From: AC-56 sp963798705
GTDB lineage: Bacteria; Actinomycetota; Thermoleophilia; Solirubrobacterales; 70-9
Assembly (NCBI GenBank): GCA_963798705.1
Contig: CAWCTW010000005.1
Location: forward strand, 248,001 to 312,000
Direction of reading: 5' to 3'
DNA length: 64,000 nucleotides
The notes beneath the pieces are model-generated. The model was not told where the DNA came from. It saw only the letters and a program-made list of their open reading frames with translations, and did no database searches. The position numbers and the translations under genes were made by a program. Of this stretch, positions 49,754-58,309 are shown in pieces. The number at the start of each line of letters is the position of its first letter. Positions within the stretch are counted from its first letter, which is position 1.

Positions 49754-50191
49754 TCAGGCCCATCTGCCGGATCTCCGTAGCGCGTCGGGTGACTTCGCGA
49801 GGTCGTCCAGACCCATCCGGCGCAGCACCTCCTTCGTCTTCAGAAATCGGATGTCGCCGTATTCGACGATCTGGACGCGGTTGCCCCACGGGTCGCGGAA
49901 GTCGAGGAACGGACCGGGCAGGACTTCGATTCCGTTCCGCTCGAGAGCGCGGTGGACTGCCTCCTTGTCGTCGACGACGAGGCCGAAGTGCCGATCGACG
50001 TCGGCCGGCTGCCTGCGGCCTTCGGAGAGCGCCAGGAACTGGTCGCCGATGTCGATGAACGCGAATCCGGGGAACCGGTCCTCGCGCTTGACCTCGAAGT
50101 CGAAGATCTGCCGGTAGAAGGCGATCGCCTCGTCGAGGTCCCCGACCTCGAGGGCGACATGGTTGATCCCGACGAGACGTGGCTTCGCCAC
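49754..50191 (-). CDS. VOC-family (glyoxalase-like) protein
   Basis: 145 residues of the two-module VOC fold: INHVALEVGDLDEAIAFYRQ, FIDIGDQFLALSEG, HFGLVVDDKEAVHRAL and FRDPWGNRVQIVEYG. Metal positions (N-terminal His, C-terminal Glu) are visible. The substrate is unknown. GTG 50191 starts the fold directly; the frame goes further upstream without homology. Confidence 0.8.
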   Translation of the reverse strand: MAKPRLVGINHVALEVGDLDEAIAFYRQIFDFEVKREDRFPGFAFIDIGDQFLALSEGRRQPADVDRHFGLVVDDKEAVHRALERNGIEVLPGPFLDFRDPWGNRVQIVEYGDIRFLKTKEVLRRMGLDDLAKSPDALRRSGRWA

Positions 50192-50275
50192 GCCGCCACG
50201 ATAGCGCCGGCTGTCGCCCAACCGGCGCGATCGTAGCCCGTGGCCGGTCACTCGTAGGGCGAACGGCGCTGCGAG

Positions 50276-52183
50276 TCAGTCGACCGAACGGATGGCGAGC
50301 GTCCGGCCCGTGCGCGCGACCTCGAGTCGGCTCCTCTGACCGGCTCCGTCGACCAAGCCAACGAGCGTGCGCTCTTTGGAGACGTGGACGCTGCTCGCGT
50401 GCAGCGCCGCGTCATCGAGCGTCAAGCTGAGCGCGTCGGTCTGCATCCCCCCCTGATCCGAGTAGGCGATCGTCCACCGAGGCCGGAACACACGGAAGTC
50501 CGGTGACGTCCACCCTTGCATGGGCTCCTTCTGGCCTCTCGCCATCGACCGCGTGATCGTGCTTGTCGAAGCCAGGTCATAGACGCCACCGCGCAGCGAC
50601 CGACCGCGGAGCTCCAACGATCCGTGCGGCCCGCCGGCGCGAACCTCGATGCCGGGGCCAAGCTGGAGGTAGCGGGTGTACGTGTGGGTCGCGGCTGACT
50701 GAATCTCATCGATGATGATGAGAGCTGTTCCCGGCTTGTAGAGAAACAGGCGCCGATGATCGACCCCCTGGGACCTGAGCAGCGCGTTCCGTCCCTCGAT
50801 CGCGTACCAACCCTCGCCGGCGCCGACCGCGATCAGCCCGGAGCCATAGGTGGCGCCCGAGTCGACGATCGGGAACTCCTGGCCGTCCACAGTGAGCCCG
50901 CTGTGCGCCCGGGCGGAGGTCACGAAATCGCGGATCGGCCCGGGATCCTTGTCGTAGAGGCCGGTGTCCTCCACCACCGTCGTGCCGTGATCGAACAACT
51001 CGAAGCTGAGCTCATCGGCGTGCTTGTGGGTGAGGTTGTGAAACCCGTCGGTGACCGCCAGGTAGCCGGTGTCGCCGGAATCCCCCGGCGCACGCACGAA
51101 CGAGAACCCCGCGCCGAAGAATGCCTTCAGGCCAATCAGCTGGTCCGCCTCGGCCACCGCCCAGTCGGGAGCCGAATCGAGATTCGAGTCCCCGAATTGC
51201 GTGATCCTCCCTTTCGGCTTCACGAACCAGGCCGCGGCGCTCCGCATCTCCGCGAGCAGGTCGGTGAGCTCAGGATCGGCCCCGTAGGCGGTTAGGAAGC
51301 GCTCGACCGCACCGATCACCAGGAACTGGTACGCCGAGGAGTGCTCGAGCCAGACTCCTTCCGACAGGCGGCCCCGCAGCGTCTTCTCGAAGCGATCTCG
51401 CGCGGTGTCCCTCCATCCGTCTGCCTGGTCGAGAAACGGGAAATAGCCCGCGAGCCGGAGCAGGCCGAGATCGACGAAGAGTCCATGGTTGTCGGGAACG
51501 AAGTCCCGCTTCGACGCGAGCACGCGACCGTGCTCGCGGATCGAGCCCAGCATCAGCCGGCGCTCGCCGCCGGAGAGCAGGTCCTCGCACGCAGAGGCGC
51601 GCAGAACGTATGCAACGTAGGGAACGCGGTCGCCGACCACCTTGTCCGACCAGGCCTCGGGCGGAGTCGAAGGCTTGTCGCGCGGGTTGCGGCGGATCCA
51701 GTCGAGCGTGATCGCGAGCGCCTCATGCAGGTCCTCACGGTCGCCGGTGGCCGCGTAGCTCGACAGCAGGGGCGCGAGGAATCGCAGCTTCTGGAGGTTC
51801 TGCCGGTACCGGTGGGCGCCGAGCGGATCGGTGCTCCAGTCGATCGGCACCCGCAGACGGGTCGGTCGCGAGCCGAAGACGTGAAAGCTCCCCTGGCGCG
51901 CGGCCCGAAGACGGCGCGCGCGGACCGGGGGCACGTCGAAATCGGCGGCGTCTGGGCAGGGGGCGGCGTCGAGCGCGCGGTCGGGCGGCAGCGACGGCCA
52001 CTGATCGGCATCCGAGCCGCTGCCGGTCGCCAGGCTCGCCGCCCCGAGGATGAGAAGAGCCGTGGCCGTGGCGACGACCGCCTGCACCACGCGGCGACCT
52101 CGGCGTGTAAGCACGGGCGTCGCCGGTCGCGGTGGTGCGGTCACTGCGCGTCTACCGCAGCGCGGCTGCGGGCTGCGTTTCAC
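50276..52183 (-). CDS. Heparinase II/III-type polysaccharide lyase
   Basis: 635 residues. An N-terminal helix (VVQAVVATATALLILGAASL) is followed by an (alpha/alpha) barrel typical of alginate lyase / heparinase proteins (DNHGLFVDLGLLRLAGYF, GVWLEHSSAYQFLVIG), then the heparinase II/III C-terminal beta domain (GFHNLTHKHADELSFELFD, with the metal-site HKHAD). It likely cleaves an acidic polysaccharide outside the cell. GTG 52183 overlaps the stop of the DUF2237 gene (GTGA). Confidence 0.85.
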   Translation of the reverse strand: MKRSPQPRCGRRAVTAPPRPATPVLTRRGRRVVQAVVATATALLILGAASLATGSGSDADQWPSLPPDRALDAAPCPDAADFDVPPVRARRLRAARQGSFHVFGSRPTRLRVPIDWSTDPLGAHRYRQNLQKLRFLAPLLSSYAATGDREDLHEALAITLDWIRRNPRDKPSTPPEAWSDKVVGDRVPYVAYVLRASACEDLLSGGERRLMLGSIREHGRVLASKRDFVPDNHGLFVDLGLLRLAGYFPFLDQADGWRDTARDRFEKTLRGRLSEGVWLEHSSAYQFLVIGAVERFLTAYGADPELTDLLAEMRSAAAWFVKPKGRITQFGDSNLDSAPDWAVAEADQLIGLKAFFGAGFSFVRAPGDSGDTGYLAVTDGFHNLTHKHADELSFELFDHGTTVVEDTGLYDKDPGPIRDFVTSARAHSGLTVDGQEFPIVDSGATYGSGLIAVGAGEGWYAIEGRNALLRSQGVDHRRLFLYKPGTALIIIDEIQSAATHTYTRYLQLGPGIEVRAGGPHGSLELRGRSLRGGVYDLASTSTITRSMARGQKEPMQGWTSPDFRVFRPRWTIAYSDQGGMQTDALSLTLDDAALHASSVHVSKERTLVGLVDGAGQRSRLEVARTGRTLAIRSVD

Positions 52184-52578
52184 TCCGCTTCGGCATCGCT
52201 CTCGGGCTCGATCGCATGGGCGAGCAACGTGTCGATCTCGATCAGCTCGAGGGTGCGCTCATGCGTCGCCGCGAGCAGCACCGGCGGGGCGCAGCCGGCC
52301 TCGTGCGCTTCAAGCCAGCGTGCCGCGCATACGCACCAGCGATCGCCCGGGCGCAGCCCGGGAAAGCCGAGTCGCGGCGTGGAGAGGTCGTTGCCGACCT
52401 GGCGGCTGAAGCCGAGGAATCGCTCGGTGACGACCGTGCAGACCGTGTGGCTGCCCACGTCCTCGGGTGCCGTCGCGCAGCAGCCGTCGCGGAAGAAGCC
52501 GGTGAGGGGCTCGGCGGAGCACTCCAGGAGCGCTCCGCCAACCACGTTCCTGTCGGGCGCTCTTGCCACGGAGTGCAT
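52180..52578 (-). CDS. DUF2237 family protein
   Basis: 132 residues matching the DUF2237 pattern: NVVGGALLECSAEPLTGFFR, DGCCATAPEDVGSHTVC, GNDLSTPR, PGLRPGDRWCVCAARW and APPVLLAATHERTLE. Several conserved Cys suggest metal binding. The family's role is not known. Its stop overlaps the start of the heparinase-type gene, an unusual pairing. ATG 52578 begins just before the conserved region. Confidence 0.85.
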   Translation of the reverse strand: MHSVARAPDRNVVGGALLECSAEPLTGFFRDGCCATAPEDVGSHTVCTVVTERFLGFSRQVGNDLSTPRLGFPGLRPGDRWCVCAARWLEAHEAGCAPPVLLAATHERTLELIEIDTLLAHAIEPESDAEAE

Positions 52579-52706
52579 TTTGCTCGACGGGCGGGCTCGC
52601 TGTGGATCCTCGCGCAAACCGAAGGCGGGCCACTTCATCGCCCGCTCCGGTACGCCTCCTCCGACCCCCGGTCAGTCGCCCGTGCTGGCCTGCGGGGAAC
52701 CCCCGA

Positions 52707-52955
52707 TCAGGGATCGCCTCGGCGGTTGCGGATCGCCCGCACCACCCGCAGCGGGAACAGCCCCACGATTGGTGCGCGGCGCCCGATGTCGTCCCTGTCG
52801 GAGCGATTGAAGGCGGCGGCATAGCGGCCTGCCTGCTCCGCGCTCGAGTACCCCTTCACGCCTCCCGCCCCGCAGCCGCGCTCACAGGTCCACGCCAGCT
52901 CGGAGCCTTCGCTCGAGAACCGAAAGCGGTGACCAAGAAGGCGGCAACGCAGCAC
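52707..52955 (-). CDS. Small hypothetical protein
   Basis: 82 residues with one Cys pair (WTCERGCGAG) and a basic C-terminus (RVVRAIRNRRGD). The opening LRCRLLGHRFRF is seen in small actinobacterial proteins of unknown function. Start is GTG 52955. It stands alone, between the DUF2237 gene and the membrane phosphodiesterase gene. Confidence 0.5.
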   Translation of the reverse strand: MLRCRLLGHRFRFSSEGSELAWTCERGCGAGGVKGYSSAEQAGRYAAAFNRSDRDDIGRRAPIVGLFPLRVVRAIRNRRGDP

Positions 52956-53007
52956 CGTGCCTCAGGGTATCCCGCTGGCGCCCGCATGACCGCGGCCACT
53001 GCACCAT

Positions 53008-55074
53008 TCACCCAGAGGAATCGGCGTGCGAGGGGCTTCGAGAATGCGGCTGCACCTCGAGGCCCGTCTCGATCAGCCAGCCCCTGATCGTCTCGTGCAT
53101 GGCCCGCGCTCCGACGATCGGCTCCGAGGGCTCGCTCCACGCGGAGGGGACCAGCGCGAAGGGCAGGCTCTGCCAGCCGCCGAGACCGCCGTGAGAGCCC
53201 ATGAAGTCCTCGAACGGGGCCACCTCGTTGACGTCGGGGTCGTAGACGCAGTTGACGAGGATGTCGGGACAGTGGGGAAAGCCGTCCGTACGGCGCAGGT
53301 GGTCGGCGGCGTTGGGGCCGAAATCGCGCAGCGGGTCCTCGCCCGTCACCCGGTCGTCGCGCAGGCGCCGACGTCCTTTCGCGCCCATGACCACCGCGCC
53401 GTCCTCGTCTCCGCGGACCATCACGAAGCCAATCCCCGGGTGGCTCACCAGGGCACCGATGAGGCGGGGGTGGCGCGATTCGATCTCGCCGAGCGACAGC
53501 CGGTGTCTGCTCTCCGGCAGCGAGATCAACCCGAGGCCGCCCGAGGCGAGGACGATCGCCGCGTGCCCCGAGGCATCCGCGCCTGATTCCTCCCGCGCGT
53601 GGCGGTTCGGCCCGAGCACGACGTCACCGTCCACGACGCGATCGCGGGTGACGCGGGCGAGCATCCGCCCGCCGGCGCCCGGCTCGTCGCGCGCATCCGT
53701 GAGCGCTCCTCCGAGTGAGGCCAGGCCCTCGTCGGCGGCCGGCGGTGCGTACACCGCTCCCCCCGCCAGCGCGCCGCGCACCAGATCCCCGAGCTCCGTG
53801 CCATACCGCTGCCGGAACGGGCGGCCCTGGCTCTGCCCGTGGTCGGAGAGCACGACGACGTGATACGGGCGGGGCGCCTGCTCGATTGCGTTCTCGAGGC
53901 GGGCGAGCTGGGCATCGTGCTGCTTGAGCACCGCGAACGCGTCGGGCGCCTCGACGCCGGAATGGTGCGCGACCTCGTCGTAGCCAACGAAGGTGGAATA
54001 GACCACGGGAAGGCCCTCGACGATGTCGCCCATCAGAGTGGCGACGTTCAGGTCCCTCATGACCACGGTGATCGAGCCGCGCAGCAACGGATAGATGCCA
54101 CCGCGCTGAACGTGCTCCGCCCCGCTTCTGCGCTGGCGGCGGGCGGCGCGCAGCTCGAGCAGAACGTCCCACAGATAGAGCGCGATCGTGCGGGCGAAGC
54201 CGTAGGGATCCGCGAAGTAGGCGAAGTACTCCCTCGTGCTCGAGCGCTCGCGGTCGCGCAGCGCGCTCATCGTCGCCGAGCAATGGGGTGCGTCACCCGA
54301 GAACAGGTTCCCCCGGCTGGCGCCCCCCGCCGCCAGCAAACCGCCACCGTCCGAGTGACGCCGCTCGAGCTCGACGGCATCCTTGCCGTGGTTGGAGACC
54401 ATCGTTCGACCGGTCTCCTTCTCGTACCAGCGAAAGGCGGGCATGTCCTCGTTGCTGCCCAGGAGGAGTCCCGCCTGACTGGCCCCGGTCTGCGAGGAGA
54501 GGTCGCATTCCCACGGGACGACCCGGTGCGTCCCCCGATCCATCCAGCGGGCCATGTTCGGGACGTGTCCCTCCTCGAGCGCGCGCCGGAGCACGGGCTC
54601 GGCGAGCCCGTCGATCTCGAACAGGATCACGCCCGGCACGTCCGTGCGGTTGGCCTCGTCGACCCGGCGCGCGCGACGGCGGACCACGCGGAGCTGGCGG
54701 GCGTCGTCGTCGATGCGCAAGACCGGCGTCAGCAGCATCAGGCTGAGCGAAAGCAGGAAGGCCACCGCGACCGCGCTGAGGAAACCGGGGGCGGAGCCGT
54801 CGACGACCCTGATCGCAAGGGAGACGATCGCCGCGTTCAGTACCAGCGAGCCGAGGCCGAAGGTCAACACGGTGAGCGGTAGCAGCACGCGGATGAGAAG
54901 CGGCCAGAGCAGCACGTTGAGGACGGCGATCAGCGCGGTCGTCAAAAGGACCGCGCGGAAGCTCGGGACGTCGATCCCGGGCAGCACCCCGGCCAGGCCC
55001 CAGAAGAGGAGGGCGATCAGCAGCCAGAGGACGAGTCCCCGGAGCACGTTGCCCACTTGGCGTGCGCCGCTCAT
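53008..55074 (-). CDS. Membrane alkaline-phosphatase-superfamily enzyme with holin-like N-terminus
   Basis: 688 residues. About the first 130 hold four helices of the phage-holin-family (Mycobact_4-type) pattern (LVLWLLIALLFWGLAGVLPG, IAVLNVLLWPLLIRVLLPL). The rest is a type I phosphodiesterase / alkaline phosphatase-like domain: FEIDGLAEPVLRRAL (metal Asp), TGASQAGLLLGS (nucleophile region), VYSTFVGYDEVAHHSGV and LSDHGQSQG. The target is unknown, possibly a phosphoglycolipid or nucleotide. ATG 55074 overlaps the MBL stop (ATGA). Confidence 0.85.
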   Translation of the reverse strand: MSGARQVGNVLRGLVLWLLIALLFWGLAGVLPGIDVPSFRAVLLTTALIAVLNVLLWPLLIRVLLPLTVLTFGLGSLVLNAAIVSLAIRVVDGSAPGFLSAVAVAFLLSLSLMLLTPVLRIDDDARQLRVVRRRARRVDEANRTDVPGVILFEIDGLAEPVLRRALEEGHVPNMARWMDRGTHRVVPWECDLSSQTGASQAGLLLGSNEDMPAFRWYEKETGRTMVSNHGKDAVELERRHSDGGGLLAAGGASRGNLFSGDAPHCSATMSALRDRERSSTREYFAYFADPYGFARTIALYLWDVLLELRAARRQRRSGAEHVQRGGIYPLLRGSITVVMRDLNVATLMGDIVEGLPVVYSTFVGYDEVAHHSGVEAPDAFAVLKQHDAQLARLENAIEQAPRPYHVVVLSDHGQSQGRPFRQRYGTELGDLVRGALAGGAVYAPPAADEGLASLGGALTDARDEPGAGGRMLARVTRDRVVDGDVVLGPNRHAREESGADASGHAAIVLASGGLGLISLPESRHRLSLGEIESRHPRLIGALVSHPGIGFVMVRGDEDGAVVMGAKGRRRLRDDRVTGEDPLRDFGPNAADHLRRTDGFPHCPDILVNCVYDPDVNEVAPFEDFMGSHGGLGGWQSLPFALVPSAWSEPSEPIVGARAMHETIRGWLIETGLEVQPHSRSPSHADSSG

Positions 55075-55826
55075 CCCGCCTCCAACGAGGTCTCCGAGCC
55101 GGGCTCGAGCACCCGCACCTCGACGTCCGGCGCCAGCTCGCGCACCAGCCGCGCGAACTCGCGCGGGGGACGCACCAGGGGCTCCGGCCGCAGGCGCCGC
55201 AGGCCGAGCGGGTAGAACGTGCCCCAGTGAATCGGCACCGCGATCCGGGGTCGAATCAGCTCCACGCCACGGGCGGCGCTGCGGGGATCGAGGTGCCCGG
55301 ACCCAACGGACGCCCCCCAGCCCCAGACCGGCAGCAGCGCCAGGTCCACCGCCCCGAGCTCCGACATCTCTTCGAACAGGTCCGTATCGCCGGCGAAGTA
55401 GACGCTGCGGCCCCCACCCCGGATCACGTACCCGAGCGGCTCGATCTCCCTCCCCCACCGGCCCCGGCGCCCGCCGTGCTGGGCCGGCGCCCCGGTGATC
55501 TCGATCTCGCCCACCGAGATCGTCTCCCCCCTGCCGATCTCCCGGATCCGCTCGGCGCCCGCCTTATGAGCCCATCGAGCCGCTCCCCGCGGGACCACGA
55601 GCGGCGTTCCCGACGGAACCCTGCGGAGCGAGCGAAGGTCGAGATGGTCACGATGCAGGTGGGAGATCACCACGACGTCCGGGACCTTCGGCAGCTCGGG
55701 CGACGGCGGCGGGCCGTACCGTCGCAACGGCCCCAACGACGACCTGAGCATGGGATCGGTGAGGATCGAGCCGCCCTCGAGCCGCAACAGCGTGGTCGCG
55801 TGGCCGATGTAGGTCAGGTGATCCAT
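55071..55826 (-). CDS. MBL-fold hydrolase (UlaG / NAPE-PLD-like)
   Basis: 251 residues. Metal motifs are VVISHLHRDHLD, GDTDLFEE and the C-terminal AVPIHWGTFYPLG; the N-terminal YIGHATTLLRLEG is typical of the UlaG / phospholipase D-like branch. It may act on a phosphoester or lactone. The downstream membrane phosphodiesterase gene overlaps its stop, so the two probably act on the same compound class. Confidence 0.85.
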   Translation of the reverse strand: MDHLTYIGHATTLLRLEGGSILTDPMLRSSLGPLRRYGPPPSPELPKVPDVVVISHLHRDHLDLRSLRRVPSGTPLVVPRGAARWAHKAGAERIREIGRGETISVGEIEITGAPAQHGGRRGRWGREIEPLGYVIRGGGRSVYFAGDTDLFEEMSELGAVDLALLPVWGWGASVGSGHLDPRSAARGVELIRPRIAVPIHWGTFYPLGLRRLRPEPLVRPPREFARLVRELAPDVEVRVLEPGSETSLEAG

Positions 55827-56226
55827 GGGCTCGGCGTCTCGCGAAACGGCGGCAGCAGCGGGGTGCGGTCCGACACCGCGGGCAGGTGGAGCTCGCCTCG
55901 AGCATCAGGGCTTCGGCGTTCCCGTAGCCGGCCAACCGCTCGTCGCCGTGCCAGTTTCCTGCTGATCACCATTGGACGCCGGGTCTCGCCGGTCACGCGA
56001 TGCGAGCCTAGCTGCCCGTGCCCCGGACGATCGCGTCGCCCACCGGCAATACGATCGGCGCGCGACCGGCGAGGCATGGTCCGACTGGCAGGGCTGGGTC
56101 GAGGGAGGGCTGCGCTCCTCCGAGCGCCTGCTCCAGGGCGAGCTCGGCATCGGACCACCGGACTGGCTGGCGCCGGGCGCCTACCTCGGCCCTGAGCGGG
56201 CCGGGATCGCGCTAGCTTTTGCGACG
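55827..56226. other. Intergenic region with an open, possibly coding frame
   Basis: 400 bases between the divergent MBL and methyltransferase genes. The methyltransferase frame stays open leftward to 55972, and its last part reads coding-like (SDWQGWVEGGLRSSERLL, GPPDWLAPGAYLGPERAG). It could be an N-terminal extension or the end of a lost gene. No clear start or promoter was found. Confidence 0.4.
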
Positions 56227-56877
56227 ATGCCCGGCAAGCTCTCCGATCTGATGTGGGGCCCGCTGTTCGCCCGCGCGTACGACTACACCCTCAAGGGATC
56301 CGAGGATGCCGGGCTGCGGGAGAAGCGGCGCGATCTCCTGGCACGCGCCAAGGGCCGGACGCTGGAGATCGGTGCCGGAACCGGCGGCAACCTGGAGCTC
56401 TACCCGGACTCGGTCACGGAGCTCGTCCTGATCGAGCCGGATCGCCACATGCGAGCGCAGCTCGAGCGCAGGGTCGCCGGCGCAAGTCGTCGGCCGGAGA
56501 TCGTGGACGCGGGCGGCGAGCGGCTCCCGTTCGATGATGCGAGCTTCGACACGGCGATCACCACCCTCGTGCTCTGCACGATCCCCGATCCTCGGACGGC
56601 CCTCGCCGAGGTCGCCCGGGTGCTCAAGCCGGAAGGACGCTTTCTGTTCATTGAGCACGTGCGGGCCGAAGACCCGGGCGCGGCACGATGGCAGGATCGC
56701 CTGGAGCGGCCCTGGGGATGGTTCGGCCGTGGCTGCCACCCGAACCGCGACACCGTGGCCACGATCGACGCGTCGCCCCTCGAGCTCGTGGAGGTCGAGC
56801 GCGACCGGATGCCGAAGGCTCCACCGATCGTGAGGCCGATGGCCGTGGGCGAGGCCAGGCCATCGACCTCGTCCTGA
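56227..56877 (+). CDS. Class I SAM-dependent methyltransferase
   Basis: 216 residues. Motif I is TLEIGAGTGGNLELY, motif II VLIEPDRHM, and the post-motif is LKPEGRFLFIEHVRAEDPG, as in phospholipid / quinone-type methyltransferases (METTL7-like). The C-terminal GWFGRGCHPNRDT fits that group. ATG 56227 begins the usual N-terminal MPGKLSDLMWGPLFA; an in-frame extension to 55972 cannot be excluded. Confidence 0.8.
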   Translation: MPGKLSDLMWGPLFARAYDYTLKGSEDAGLREKRRDLLARAKGRTLEIGAGTGGNLELYPDSVTELVLIEPDRHMRAQLERRVAGASRRPEIVDAGGERLPFDDASFDTAITTLVLCTIPDPRTALAEVARVLKPEGRFLFIEHVRAEDPGAARWQDRLERPWGWFGRGCHPNRDTVATIDASPLELVEVERDRMPKAPPIVRPMAVGEARPSTSS

Positions 56878-56909
56878 GGCCGACCGCGTCGTCACCGGGC
56901 GCCGGCGGC

Positions 56910-57464
56910 TCAGTTCTGCGACGGGTCCTCCGGCATGCGGGCGATCAGCGTGTATTGGCCGCCCTTACGCGCGAGGACGTCGCTCCACAGCGTCGCCGGG
57001 TCGTCTGGAAAGAGCTCCTTGGGCAGCGGCGGCTCCACGATCCACGAGTCGACCTCCATCTCGGCCTCGAGCTGGCCGGGCCCCCAGCCGGAGTAGCCGG
57101 CGTACACCCGCCCGCGCCGCACGGCGGCGGCGAGCTCGTCCAGGTCGACGTCGGCCGATGCCAAGCCGACGTCGGCGACAATGATCCAGGCGGCCGCCTC
57201 GGGGTCCGAGAACTCGGCCAGGAGCACGATCGCCTCGGGCTGCACCGGTCCGCCGATGTAGACCGGCTCGCCGCCGGCGATCTCGGCCAGGGGCGGCACG
57301 ACGGCCTCGACGGCGGTCTCGGAGGGCCGGTCGAGCACGATCCCCATCGCCCCCTCCTCGTTGTGCTCGGTGATGAAGACGACCGAGCGCGCGAAGTTCG
57401 GGTCAACCAGGGCCGGCGAGGCGACGAGCAGCTTGCCGCGGAAGGAGTCCTCCATTCGCCGCAT
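56910..57464 (-). CDS. YqgE/AlgH family protein
   Basis: 184 residues with the full YqgE pattern: GKLLVASPALVDPNFARSVV, GAMGIVLDRPS, EPVYIGGPVQPE and the C-terminal YAGYSGWGPGQLEAEM. The family is widespread and of unclear function. ATG 57464 or the internal ATG 57455. It is divergent from the thioredoxin gene, sharing a short promoter region of about 30 bases. Confidence 0.9.
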   Translation of the reverse strand: MRRMEDSFRGKLLVASPALVDPNFARSVVFITEHNEEGAMGIVLDRPSETAVEAVVPPLAEIAGGEPVYIGGPVQPEAIVLLAEFSDPEAAAWIIVADVGLASADVDLDELAAAVRRGRVYAGYSGWGPGQLEAEMEVDSWIVEPPLPKELFPDDPATLWSDVLARKGGQYTLIARMPEDPSQN

Positions 57465-57496
57465 TCTGCCGCAGGCGCCCAGCTAAGCTCAAAAAG

Positions 57497-58264
57497 ATGG
57501 CCTACGACGTAACCGAGCAGGACTTCATGGAGCGCGTCGTCGAGCGCTCGCGCGAGGTGCCGGTGGTCGTCGACTTCTGGGCCGAGTGGTGCGGTCCATG
57601 CCGCACCCTGGGCCCGGCGATCGAGGCGGCCGTCGCCAAGCGGAAGGGCGAGGTCGAGCTCGCGAAGGTGGACACCGACGCGAACCCCTCGCTCGCGGCG
57701 AGCTTCCAGATCCAGGGGATCCCGGCCGTCAAGGCGTTCAAGGACGGCAATGTGGCCGCCGAGTTCACCGGGGCCATCCCCCCGCCGCAGATCGAGAAGT
57801 TCCTGGATCAGCTCGTCCCCTCCCCCGCCGACAAGCTCGCGGCGTCCGACGACGAGGAGTCGCTTCGCAAGGCGCTGGAGCTCGATGCGCGCAACGCGGC
57901 CGCGGCCCGCAAGCTCGGGCGCCTGCTGCTGGAGCGCGGGGACGCGGACGAGGGGCTCGAGCTCCTCGACCGGTTTCCCGGCGACTTCGAGGCCGAGGGC
58001 CTGGCCGCGAGGGCACGCCTGCTCGTCGGGCTGGGAGACGACCGAAGCGACGGCGCCGGGACGCTCAGCCGGGCGCTCGTCAAGTGGGACGAGGGCGACC
58101 TCGAGGCGGCGCTGGAAGGCCTGCAGGCCGTCGTCGCCGAGACCGAGGACCTCGAGCAGCGGGACCAGCTCCGCCGGGTCATGGTCGCGATCTTCACCGA
58201 GCTGGGTGCGGACCATCCGCTGGCGCGGGAGCACCGCCGCCGCCTGGCCGCGGCGCTGACTTAG
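57497..58264 (+). CDS. Thioredoxin with TPR-like C-terminal domain (CnoX/YbbN-like)
   Basis: 255 residues. The thioredoxin domain has DFWAEWCGPCRTLGP with both redox Cys and the cis-Pro of IQGIPAVKAF. After residue about 115 comes a helical TPR-like domain (SLRKALELDARNAAAARKLG) followed by a YbbN-type C-terminal part. It resembles CnoX, which protects unfolded proteins under oxidative stress. It precedes ccdA, a possible source of reducing equivalents. Confidence 0.9.
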   Translation: MAYDVTEQDFMERVVERSREVPVVVDFWAEWCGPCRTLGPAIEAAVAKRKGEVELAKVDTDANPSLAASFQIQGIPAVKAFKDGNVAAEFTGAIPPPQIEKFLDQLVPSPADKLAASDDEESLRKALELDARNAAAARKLGRLLLERGDADEGLELLDRFPGDFEAEGLAARARLLVGLGDDRSDGAGTLSRALVKWDEGDLEAALEGLQAVVAETEDLEQRDQLRRVMVAIFTELGADHPLAREHRRRLAAALT

Positions 58265-58265
58265 C

Positions 58266-58278
58266 TTCCTTTAAGGAA
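58266..58278. promoter_or_regulatory. Palindrome TTCCTTTAAGGAA upstream of ccdA
   Basis: A perfect 13-bp palindrome (TTCCTT-T-AAGGAA) two bases after the stop of the thioredoxin gene, 32 bases before the ccdA start. It could be an operator or the core of a small hairpin. No regulator can be named. Confidence 0.35.
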
Positions 58279-58309
58279 TCGTTGGCCGCGCGGCGTAGCG
58301 TTTAGGGCG

